Shown here one piece after another: positions 30,945 through 38,764 of a stretch of 58,834 nt of DNA. The stretch is taken from contig DASUAL010000038.1 of NCBI GenBank assembly GCA_035763805.1, positions 1 to 58,834 on the forward strand, written 5' to 3'. Origin of the DNA: DASUAL01 sp035763805 (lineage in GTDB: Bacteria; Gemmatimonadota; Gemmatimonadetes; Gemmatimonadales; GWC2-71-9). Within the stretch, counting starts at the first letter, position 1; each line of letters opens with the position of its first letter. The position numbers and the translations under genes were made by a program. The notes beneath the pieces are model-generated. The model saw only the letters and a list, made by a program, of their open reading frames with translations, did no database searches and was not told the origin of the DNA.

Positions 30945-33221
30945 ATGTCGTTGCGAATCGTACGAATGTTTGCGGCCCTGCTCTGCTGCTCTGCCGCGCC
31001 GCTCGCGGCACAGGCGGTCGGCGCGATCGAAGGTCGGGTCCTGGACCGGGACGGCGCCCCCGTCGCGGGCGCCACGCTGCTGGTCGAGGACGCGGCTTCG
31101 GCCGCGACCACCAACCCCGACGGCTACTTCCGGCTGCGGTCGCTGCCGCCCGGCGCGCACCGCGTCGTGGCGCGCCGCATCGGTTACGACGAGGCCGCGA
31201 CGTGGGTGATCGTACCCTCGGGCGGCGTGGCCCTGGTCGAGCTGCGGCTCGCCGCGGCGGCGGTCGGCGTTCGGGGCGTCACGGTGATCGGGACACGGGA
31301 GGAGCTCGCCGAGGTACGCGAGGCGCTGCGACTGATCCCCGGGTCGGTGGACCTGGTCGAGCCCGCCGAGATCCGGTCGACGCGCCAGGCCAACCTCTAC
31401 GACGTCCTGCGGTTCACGCCGGGAGTGTGGGTGCAGCCGCGCTTCGGCGCCGCCGATGAGAGCCAGCTCTCGATCCGCGGCTCCGGGCTCCGCAACAACT
31501 TCCACCTGCGCGGCGTGAACATCCTGGTGAACGGGATGGCCTACCGCAACGCCGACGGGTTCACGGACTTCGAGTCGCTCGAGCTGCTCACCACGGAGGC
31601 GGTCGAGGTCCACAAGGGCAGCAACGCGCTGCGGTACGGCGGCTCGACGCTCGGCGGCGCGATCAACCTCCAGACCAAGACCGGCTACACGGCCCACCCC
31701 TTCACGGCCTTCGGGGAGGGCGGCGGCTACGGTTTCTTCAAGGGCCAGGTGTCGAGCGGCCTGGCGCGGAACGGGTTCGACTACTACGCGAGCTACTCGC
31801 GCACCACGCTCGACGGCTACCGCGAGTGGTCGGACCAGCGGCGCGATCGAGTCAATGCGCACGTCGGCCACGTCTTCTCTCCCACCGTGGCCGCGCGGGC
31901 GTTTTACTTCTACGCACAGGTGCGCGAGCACCTCCCCGGCTCCTTGACGCGCGTGGAGCTCGACTCCGCGCCGCGCATGGCCGACTCGATCAACGTGGCG
32001 AACCGCTGGGGTCGGGATTACGACCTGCACCACGTGGGCGTCCAGCTGCGGACGCAACTCACGCCCTCCCAGCATCTCGAGGTCGCGCCGTACTTCCAGT
32101 ACCGCGACATCGACCACCCGATCTTCCGGGTGATCGCGCAAGTGAGCCGCGACTACGGGGCGGAGCTCCGCTACGAGAACACGGCGGATCTGGCTGGGCG
32201 CTCGAACCGACTGACGCTCGGCTTCCAGCCGGCCTACGGCAACACCGACAACCGCCACTACGACAACCAGGCGGGGAAGCGCGACAGCCTGCGGAAGGAC
32301 CAGAAGGAGCAGGTCACGGGGGCCGCGCTCTACCTCCAGGACGCGTTCGTCGTTTCGGACCGCGTCTCCGGCGTTGTGGGACTGCGCTACGACGTGTCCG
32401 AGCGGCAGGCGGAGGACTTCTTCCTCCGGGACGGCGACCAGTCGGACACGCGCACCTACCGCGCGCTGATGCCCAAGGTCGGCCTGCTGTATCACCTCCC
32501 GGCCGTGACGGGCGAGATCTACGGCAACGTGAGCCGCTCGTACGAGCCGCCGCTCTTGCTCGAGCTGAACAGTCTCACCGTGCCCGGCTTCGTGAAGCTC
32601 GACGCGCAGGACGCCTGGCAGTTCGAGACCGGAATCCGCGGCCGCTCGAGGGCCTGGTCATGGGACGTCGCGGCCTACGACGTGGAGCTCCGGAACGAGA
32701 TCCTGAACGTGAACCTCAGACCCTTCCCGGGAGCACAGTTCACGGTGCCGACGTACCGCAACAGCCCGCGCACGCGGCACTACGGCGTCGAGGCCGGCCT
32801 GGAGTACGCGGGCGGGCGGCTCGGCGGGCGCGTGGCGTACACGTTCGCGCGCTATCGCTTCGTCCGGGACTCGACGCTCGCGGGAAACGACATCCCCGGC
32901 GCGCCGCGGCACGCGCTGCAGGCCGAGCTGCGCTACCGCCACCCGGCGGGGGCATCGGTCGCGCCGACGCTCGAGTGGGTGCCGCAGGCGTACTTCGTGA
33001 ACAGCGACAACACGGCGCGAAACGACGGGTGGGCCGTGCTCGGCGCGCGGGCCGAGTGGACCTTCGCGTCGAACGGGCGAGGCCTCACCCTGTTCGTCGC
33101 GGCGCACAATCTGACCGATGCGCGCTACTCGCCGTCGGTGCAGGTGGACAACGCGGACGGCCGGTTCTACGAGCCGGGCGACCACCGCGCGCTCTACGCC
33201 GGCCTGCGGTGGCAGCCGTGA
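30945..33221 (+). CDS. TonB-dependent outer-membrane receptor with CarboxypepD-regulatory-like domain
   Basis: 758 residues. Signal peptide (FAALLCCSAAPLAAQ), an N-terminal carboxypeptidase-regulatory-like domain (GAIEGRVLDRDGAPVAGATLLVEDAA...DGYFRLRSLPPGAHRV) and a plug domain (LIPGSVDLVEPAEIRSTRQA, RGSGLRNNFHLRGVNILVNG, VEVHKGSNALRYGGSTLGGAINL) precede a 22-strand barrel ending in LYAGLRWQP. The plug resembles FecA/BtuB receptors. Substrate is unknown. The His/Cys-rich protein upstream and the CPCC-containing protein downstream hint at a metal or metal complex. ATG follows a GGGAGG ribosome site. Confidence 0.9.
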   Translation: MSLRIVRMFAALLCCSAAPLAAQAVGAIEGRVLDRDGAPVAGATLLVEDAASAATTNPDGYFRLRSLPPGAHRVVARRIGYDEAATWVIVPSGGVALVELRLAAAAVGVRGVTVIGTREELAEVREALRLIPGSVDLVEPAEIRSTRQANLYDVLRFTPGVWVQPRFGAADESQLSIRGSGLRNNFHLRGVNILVNGMAYRNADGFTDFESLELLTTEAVEVHKGSNALRYGGSTLGGAINLQTKTGYTAHPFTAFGEGGGYGFFKGQVSSGLARNGFDYYASYSRTTLDGYREWSDQRRDRVNAHVGHVFSPTVAARAFYFYAQVREHLPGSLTRVELDSAPRMADSINVANRWGRDYDLHHVGVQLRTQLTPSQHLEVAPYFQYRDIDHPIFRVIAQVSRDYGAELRYENTADLAGRSNRLTLGFQPAYGNTDNRHYDNQAGKRDSLRKDQKEQVTGAALYLQDAFVVSDRVSGVVGLRYDVSERQAEDFFLRDGDQSDTRTYRALMPKVGLLYHLPAVTGEIYGNVSRSYEPPLLLELNSLTVPGFVKLDAQDAWQFETGIRGRSRAWSWDVAAYDVELRNEILNVNLRPFPGAQFTVPTYRNSPRTRHYGVEAGLEYAGGRLGGRVAYTFARYRFVRDSTLAGNDIPGAPRHALQAELRYRHPAGASVAPTLEWVPQAYFVNSDNTARNDGWAVLGARAEWTFASNGRGLTLFVAAHNLTDARYSPSVQVDNADGRFYEPGDHRALYAGLRWQP

Positions 33222-34486
33222 GAGGCCGCGCCGCGCTGAGTGCGCTCCTGGTGGCCGCGTGCCATCCGGCCGCGCCACGGGTCACGATGCTGGCGCCTCC
33301 GGTGGCGCCCGGGCCGGTGGCGGCGGCCGACCCGGCGGTCGCGGTCGAACCCGTGACCGGCGACCTGCTGCTCTCCTGGGTGGCCGGCGACTCGAGCGAC
33401 TGGCATGTGTACTTCGCCCGCTCGCCGGACGGCGGGGCGACGTGGAGCGCGCCGGGACGCGTGACCGACCGGGCGCACGACGTGCACCCCCACGGCGAAT
33501 CGTCGCCTCGCCTCGTGGCGGCGGCCGGCGTGATCGCGCTCGCCTGGACGAACTCGGTGCCTGCCCCCGCCCCGGGCCGCAAGTGGCCCGGCTCGAACAT
33601 CCGCTTCGCTCGCTCGATCGACGGGGGCCAAACCTGGTCGCGGGCGGTCACCCTCAACGACGACACCGCCGCGGGGCCGGCCGGTCACATCTTCCACGGC
33701 GCCGCCCGGTCGGGCGAGTCGGGGATTGCGGTCGCGTGGATGGACGAGCGTGGCGGCGCGGCACCCGGCAACACCGCGGCGGCGTCGCGCCTGGGCCATC
33801 ACGCGGGGGCGCCCGAAGAACCCGACGCGACCGTGTACCTGGCGCACTCCGGCGATCTCGGAGGCACCTGGGCTCCAAACCGGCCGCTCTGGGGAGCGGC
33901 GTGTCCGTGCTGCCGCGTCGCGCTCGCCCGGGCGCCGGACGGCGGTGTGGTCGCGGGGTGGCGCAAGCACTTCGCGGGCAACGTGCGCGACGTGGTCGTG
34001 ACGCGCCTCGCCGAGCAGCCGGGGCCCGACGTGCGCGTCCACGCGGACAACTGGGTCTATCCCGGGTGCCCGCACACGGGGCCGGGACTGGTGGTGGACG
34101 GCGCAGGCACGGTGCACGTGACGTGGTTCAGCGGGAAGCCGGGTGCGGCCGGTGTCTATTACGCGCGGGCCGCGCGGGGCGCGGACTTCGGCGCGCCGGT
34201 GGCGCTGATCCGCGCGCGCACGCTTCCGACCGCCCACCCCCGGGTCGCCTCGTTGCCAGACGGCGGCGCGGTGATCGCGTGGGACGTGGCAGGCGACGGG
34301 AGCCCCGCGCTGTTCATCGCACGGGTCACGCCCGACGGGCGCGCCAGCTCCGCCGTGGAGGTCCCGGGCTCGGCCGCCGCCGATCATCCGGACGTCCTCA
34401 CGCTGGGCGACGGCAGCGTCGTCGTGGCGTGGACGGCGCAGCGCGGAGGGGAAGCCGCCCTGCAGCTCGCGCGCGTGACTCCGTAA
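33218..34486 (+). CDS. BNR/Asp-box (sialidase-like) lipoprotein with CPCC motif
   Basis: About 422 residues. Start GTG overlaps the TonB receptor stop (GTGA). The signal peptide ends in ALLVAACHP, a lipobox. Several Asp-box turns (SPDGGATWSAPG, SIDGGQTWSRAV, GDLGGTWAPN) define a six-bladed sialidase-like propeller. The motif CPCCRVALARAPDG is present near the middle; similar CPCC loops bind metals or metal clusters. No catalytic Arg triad or FRIP motif of true sialidases is seen. Likely a surface partner of the receptor. Confidence 0.8.
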   Translation: MRGRAALSALLVAACHPAAPRVTMLAPPVAPGPVAAADPAVAVEPVTGDLLLSWVAGDSSDWHVYFARSPDGGATWSAPGRVTDRAHDVHPHGESSPRLVAAAGVIALAWTNSVPAPAPGRKWPGSNIRFARSIDGGQTWSRAVTLNDDTAAGPAGHIFHGAARSGESGIAVAWMDERGGAAPGNTAAASRLGHHAGAPEEPDATVYLAHSGDLGGTWAPNRPLWGAACPCCRVALARAPDGGVVAGWRKHFAGNVRDVVVTRLAEQPGPDVRVHADNWVYPGCPHTGPGLVVDGAGTVHVTWFSGKPGAAGVYYARAARGADFGAPVALIRARTLPTAHPRVASLPDGGAVIAWDVAGDGSPALFIARVTPDGRASSAVEVPGSAAADHPDVLTLGDGSVVVAWTAQRGGEAALQLARVTP

Positions 34487-34494
34487 GGCGGGGC

Positions 34495-34743
34495 CTAGCC
34501 TTTCGTCTTCTCGTTCTTCAGGTAGGCGAAACCGGACTCACTGCTCAAGAGCTGGTCGTCGAGCCAGCGATCGAGGATGCTCTTTCGAAAGCGCCATTCC
34601 TTGCCCAGCTTCACCGCCGGGATGCGCTTCTCCTGCGCCCACTTGTAGATCGTCTGCGGTGTGAGCCGCAGATACGCGGCGACCTCCTCGAGGGTGAGGA
34701 TGTCGTTGTGCGGCGACGACTCCCGACTGCCGCCTCCCGTCAT
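34495..34743 (-). CDS. Helix-turn-helix protein, excisionase/MerR-like
   Basis: 82 residues. DILTLEEVAAYLRLTPQTIYKWAQEKRIPAVKLGKEWRF is the HTH-17 (excisionase-like) domain, followed by RKSILDRWLDD. Such small proteins occur as phage excisionases and also as ordinary regulators; no phage gene is nearby, so a regulator is more likely. The ATG at 34743 overlaps the stop of the membrane protein gene (ATGA), so it is co-expressed with that gene. Confidence 0.85.
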   Translation of the reverse strand: MTGGGSRESSPHNDILTLEEVAAYLRLTPQTIYKWAQEKRIPAVKLGKEWRFRKSILDRWLDDQLLSSESGFAYLKNEKTKG

Positions 34744-35540
34744 GGCCGGTGCCGCCGGACGGTATCGGTGATGCTGTCGGCCGGGGGCACGAGCACACCG
34801 GGGGTCCAACGCTGGCCATCCACCGTCCTCGCTCGCGGATCAGGCCTCGTCTCTCCCTTCAGCATCTTGTTGCCCGCATAGACGACCGCCGCGTAGAAAT
34901 TGCCCTGATAGTCGCCCAAGACCTGAAACGGCTGATTGCGGTCGCCGAGAAAGGGCCGAAGGTTCCAGGCCAGTTGAATCCCCACGAAGGCGAACAGCAG
35001 CGCCCACGCTCGCATGATCGTCAGGGCTTTGCGAGGATAGACCCCGCGCTTTTCACACACCACGCTCAGCCCGTCGTGCAGCGCGTACATGCCGAACAGG
35101 CCGGCGACACCCGCGATCGCGATGTTGAGCAGGTGCTGGAAATAGTAGTTCGCGCTGGTGATCAGGAAGAACGCGGTGATCGGCACGAATGCAGCGAGCA
35201 GGATCGAGGTGAGCGCCAGGGCCCCGAGCACGAGGACGACGACTTGACGCAGCCGCAGGCGCGATCCGACGAGCACCTGCACCACGAAGAACGCCGGGAA
35301 GCAAACCAGGAAGGTCGCGAAGAACAGGAGCGGCAGCTTGATTCCCGCCGAGAGCGCCTGCGCCGGGCCCGAATAGGCGCCAGCCACGAGGCCGAAGAAA
35401 CCTGCCAGCGCGATCACCGTCAGGGCGCCGTAGCGGAGCTTGCGCCCGAGGCCGGCGCCGTCCACCACCTCTTCGAAGAAGCGCTCGCGGTCGCTGAGTA
35501 GCGCGGTCAGGAAATCCCGGTAGTTCGGAATTAGGGCCAT
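34740..35540 (-). CDS. YIP1-type membrane protein
   Basis: 266 residues with five or six hydrophobic segments (LTVIALAGFFGLVAGAYS, LLFFATFLVCFPAFFVVQVLV, VVLVLGALALTSILLAAFVPITAFFLI, IAIAGVAGLFGMYALHDGL, WALLFAFVGIQLAWNL). The pattern and the charged N-terminus (FLTALLSDRERFFEEV) fit the YIP1-like family, of unknown function. The HTH gene lies downstream, coupled by 4 nt. It is divergent from the methylase gene across 167 nt, with an AT-rich stretch around 35580-35615 likely to carry both promoters. Confidence 0.7.
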   Translation of the reverse strand: MALIPNYRDFLTALLSDRERFFEEVVDGAGLGRKLRYGALTVIALAGFFGLVAGAYSGPAQALSAGIKLPLLFFATFLVCFPAFFVVQVLVGSRLRLRQVVVLVLGALALTSILLAAFVPITAFFLITSANYYFQHLLNIAIAGVAGLFGMYALHDGLSVVCEKRGVYPRKALTIMRAWALLFAFVGIQLAWNLRPFLGDRNQPFQVLGDYQGNFYAAVVYAGNKMLKGETRPDPRARTVDGQRWTPGVLVPPADSITDTVRRHRP

Positions 35541-35707
35541 GGCGGAGCTCCGAGGGGGGCCGGTTCAAGGGTGCAGTAGTAATCATGTTTAGTCAAGTTT
35601 GACATTGTTTGATGCTGCTACTTGCGCATAACTGCTGCGCGTTAGTTCGCTCCCTGCCGCAACACGCCGGTACCTAATCTCGAGGCCTGCGTGGCCACCT
35701 TGGCTGC

Positions 35708-38700
35708 GTGCCAATCGAGGGGCCCGTGGTGCTGCGGGAGCTGCTCGCCCGCACCGAGCAGATCGACGATCTTCGCGACCTTTTTGGCGCGCTCGGTTTC
35801 ACGGCGGCGCGGGAGACCGTGCCACCCGGGCCCTGGTTAGGCGAGGCACAGGCCCAGGCCGCTGCCGTGTCCCGGATCGCCCTGGTGGCGCGCTACGACG
35901 CCTTCCGCGTGTTCGCGCTCGAGGCACGGGACCCCGAGCGGGCCCTGCGGGCGGCGGCCCAGCGACTCGCAACGCGGGCGGAGCGCGGGCTCGTGTGCGC
36001 CTTGGGCCAGTCGCCCCGGCGGCTGCTGTGCGCGAGCTGGCGCGCCGCCGGTGCGGGGCCATCCGTGCGCGTCGCGGTGCTACCGCTGGCGCGCGCGCCG
36101 GGAAGCTCGCTCGGCACGCTGGAGCGCTTCGCCCCGACGCCGGGCGAGACCTCCCTGTCCTTGAGCCTGCGGATCGGGGAGGCGCTCGCGAGCGAGCGCG
36201 TCGGACCTCGATTCTTCAAGGCGTTCCGGGCGGTGCTCGAGCGGCTCACGGATCGGCTGCCGACTCCTCCCAGCCGTGCCGATCGCCACGCGCTCGCCCT
36301 GACCACACTCACCCGGGTGTTGTTCCTCTACTTCGTGCAGGCCAAGGGCTGGCTCGACGGCGACCGGCGCTATCTCATCCACCGGTTCGACACCGCGCTC
36401 GCGGGGCGGCGGGCCTTCCACCGCGACGTGTTCGACCCGCTGTGCTTCGGCGCGCTCAACCGGCCGCCCGGTGAGCGCTCGACGCGGGCGCGCGCCCTCG
36501 GCACGCTGCCGTTTCTGAACGGCGGTCTCTTCGAGCCGACCGCGCTCGAGCGCCGGCACGGCCCCGCCGGGTGGCCCAACGTCGATTGGCGCGACGCGTT
36601 CGACACGCTGTTCGAGCGGTTTCACTTCTCGGTGCGGGAGACCGACGAGGGCGACCTCGTCGCGCCCGACATGCTCGGCAGGGTCTTCGAAGGGGTGATG
36701 GATCCCGACGAGCGGCGCTCGAGCGGTACCTATTACACACCCGGAGCGCTGGTCCGCGAGTTGGTGCGTGCGGGGCTCGCGGCGGCGCTCGTCAGCCGTT
36801 GCGCGCTCGCATCCCGAGCGGTGGAGCGCTGGATCTACCGGCGGGAACCGCCCGATCGGCCTCCCGACCTCGCCCGCTTCGCGGTGCTCGACCCAGCGGT
36901 CGGCTCCGGGGCGTTCCTCCTGGGTGCGCTCGAGGAGCTCACGGCCCTGAGGTGTGCGACCGGCGAACACCCGGTTGCGGTCGTGCGGCGGGACGTGGTT
37001 GCGCACTCGCTGTTTGGCGTGGACGTCAAGCTCACCGCAGTGCGCCTCGCGGAGCTGCGACTCTGGCTGGCGCTCGTGGCGGACGACGATACGCCCGACC
37101 TCGCGCGCATCGCCCCGCTGCCGAATCTCGACGGCCACGTGCGCCAGGGGGACGCGCTCGTCGACCCCCTCACGCTGGCGCGCGCGCTGACCGGCGGCCG
37201 CATCGCTGCGGCGACGCGCGCCGAGCTCGAGCGATTGGGCGCGGCACGAGGCCACCTGTTCAACCTCGCGGGCCCCGCGAAGCGCCAAGCCGCGGCGGAA
37301 CTGTCACGGGCCGAGGCGGCGATCGCGGGCACGCTGTTCCTTTCCGCCGTACGCATGCTCGACGCGCGGATCGCCGAGCTGCTCGCGGCTGCCCGGGAAC
37401 GCGATCTGTTCGGACGCCGCCGGGGGCTCGATGCCGCGCAGCGCGCCCTGCTCCGGCGCCTGCGCGCGAGCCGCCGCGAGCTACGCGGCGCCGCCCGCCG
37501 GCTCTCGCGCGACGAAGGCGCTCCGTTCTTCGCTTTCGAGTCGCACTTCGGTGACATCCTCGCCAGGGAGGGCGGGGGCGGGTTCGACCTCGTGGTGGGC
37601 AATCCTCCGTGGGTCCGCGGCGAGCGGCTGCCGGCGCAGGTACGGGAAGCGCTGGCGACCCGCTACGCGACCTGGCGGCCTTCGGGCCAGGGGGGATTTG
37701 CGCACCTCCCCGATGTCGCCGTGGCATTCGTCGAGCGCGCCCTGGAGCTCGCCGCGCCAGGGGGCGCCGCGGCCCTGCTCGTCCCCGCGAAGCTCGCCTC
37801 GAGCGGCTACGCCGAGCCGCTGCGCCGGCGGCTCGCGCACGCGACCCGGGTGGAGCGGGCGGCCGTGCTCGACGAGGCGGGCGGGGCGTTCGAGGCCGCG
37901 GCATATCCGATGGCGCTCGTGGCCGTGCGCGCGGACCCAGCGCCGCACGATCAGGTCGCTACCACGCTCGGTCCGCCCAGTGAAGCGCACCGCGTGCCGC
38001 AACGGCTCCTCCAGGGCGAGGGTCCGTGGGTGCTCCGTCCCGACGCGACCCGTGTCGCGCGCCGCCTGGCGGGTGCGCTTCCGAGACTCGGGGATCGTTG
38101 GGCCCCGCAGCTGGGCGTGAAGACGGGAGCCGACGAGGTGTTTCTCGTGGAGCTGGCCGCACCGTGGACCCGTCCCGCGGTGCGGGGGCGCGACGTCGCG
38201 CCCTGGCGGGCCACGCCGCGCGCCCACGTGCTGTGGACACACGCCGCCGACGGGCGGCCGCTCGGGCGCCTCAGCCGCGAGCTCTGGCAGCTGCTCGAGC
38301 CGCATCTCGACCGTCTGCGGCGCCGCAGCGACTACCGCGCAGGAGTGCCCTGGCAGCTCTTCCGGACGGGGCTCGCCCGCGCGCCACATCGGGTGATTTG
38401 GCCGGACCTCGCCCGTCGCCTCACGGCCGCCGTCCCGGAGCCGGGCGTCGTCCCGCTCAATACGGTGTACGGGATCGTGACCCGCACGGCCGACGACGCG
38501 CACGCGCTCGCCGCTTTGCTGAACTCCCGGTGGCTGACCGCGCTCGCGCGGCTCCGCGCCGACCCCGCTCGCGGCGGGTTCCGCCGCTTCAACGCGCGCG
38601 TCGTGCGCGAGCTGCCCACGCCACCGGGCGACTCGCTCGCCTGGCGCACGCTCGCCGCCCTCGGCCGGCGCCGCACGGCAGACGACGACACCGTCGCCGA

Positions 38701-38764
38701 GCTGCTCCAGCTCGATACCGCCGACCGCCGTGCTCTATCGCCGCTCGTCCCGGATTCTGTCTGA
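35708..38764 (+). CDS. Large N6-adenine DNA methyltransferase (Eco57I/TaqI-like)
   Basis: 1018 residues. An N-terminal domain (1-150) of unknown type precedes a helical region. The AdoMet motif DPAVGSGAFLLGAL is near 393-406, with the target-base motif NPPWVRGE near 632-639 marking an N6-adenine methylase. The region after about 780 (LGVKTGADEVFLVELAA, later NTVYGIV and LNSRWLTALARL) resembles the TaqI-like target-recognition domain. The motif YYTPGALVRELV is typical of type I/IIG and PglX-like enzymes. I cannot identify a PD-(D/E)xK nuclease in the N-terminus with confidence. It overlaps the SNF2 helicase gene by 35 nt. Confidence 0.88.
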   Translation: MPIEGPVVLRELLARTEQIDDLRDLFGALGFTAARETVPPGPWLGEAQAQAAAVSRIALVARYDAFRVFALEARDPERALRAAAQRLATRAERGLVCALGQSPRRLLCASWRAAGAGPSVRVAVLPLARAPGSSLGTLERFAPTPGETSLSLSLRIGEALASERVGPRFFKAFRAVLERLTDRLPTPPSRADRHALALTTLTRVLFLYFVQAKGWLDGDRRYLIHRFDTALAGRRAFHRDVFDPLCFGALNRPPGERSTRARALGTLPFLNGGLFEPTALERRHGPAGWPNVDWRDAFDTLFERFHFSVRETDEGDLVAPDMLGRVFEGVMDPDERRSSGTYYTPGALVRELVRAGLAAALVSRCALASRAVERWIYRREPPDRPPDLARFAVLDPAVGSGAFLLGALEELTALRCATGEHPVAVVRRDVVAHSLFGVDVKLTAVRLAELRLWLALVADDDTPDLARIAPLPNLDGHVRQGDALVDPLTLARALTGGRIAAATRAELERLGAARGHLFNLAGPAKRQAAAELSRAEAAIAGTLFLSAVRMLDARIAELLAAARERDLFGRRRGLDAAQRALLRRLRASRRELRGAARRLSRDEGAPFFAFESHFGDILAREGGGGFDLVVGNPPWVRGERLPAQVREALATRYATWRPSGQGGFAHLPDVAVAFVERALELAAPGGAAALLVPAKLASSGYAEPLRRRLAHATRVERAAVLDEAGGAFEAAAYPMALVAVRADPAPHDQVATTLGPPSEAHRVPQRLLQGEGPWVLRPDATRVARRLAGALPRLGDRWAPQLGVKTGADEVFLVELAAPWTRPAVRGRDVAPWRATPRAHVLWTHAADGRPLGRLSRELWQLLEPHLDRLRRRSDYRAGVPWQLFRTGLARAPHRVIWPDLARRLTAAVPEPGVVPLNTVYGIVTRTADDAHALAALLNSRWLTALARLRADPARGGFRRFNARVVRELPTPPGDSLAWRTLAALGRRRTADDDTVAELLQLDTADRRALSPLVPDSV

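Noticed and set aside
29733..32495. 920-codon open frame on the minus strand
   Set aside because: It runs antisense to DUF4097, the His/Cys-rich gene and the TonB receptor, all of which have domain support; long antisense frames are expected at this GC content.
34495..34743. Phage excisionase as part of an integrated element
   Set aside because: No integrase, phage structural gene or attachment repeats nearby; the HTH family is also a regulator.
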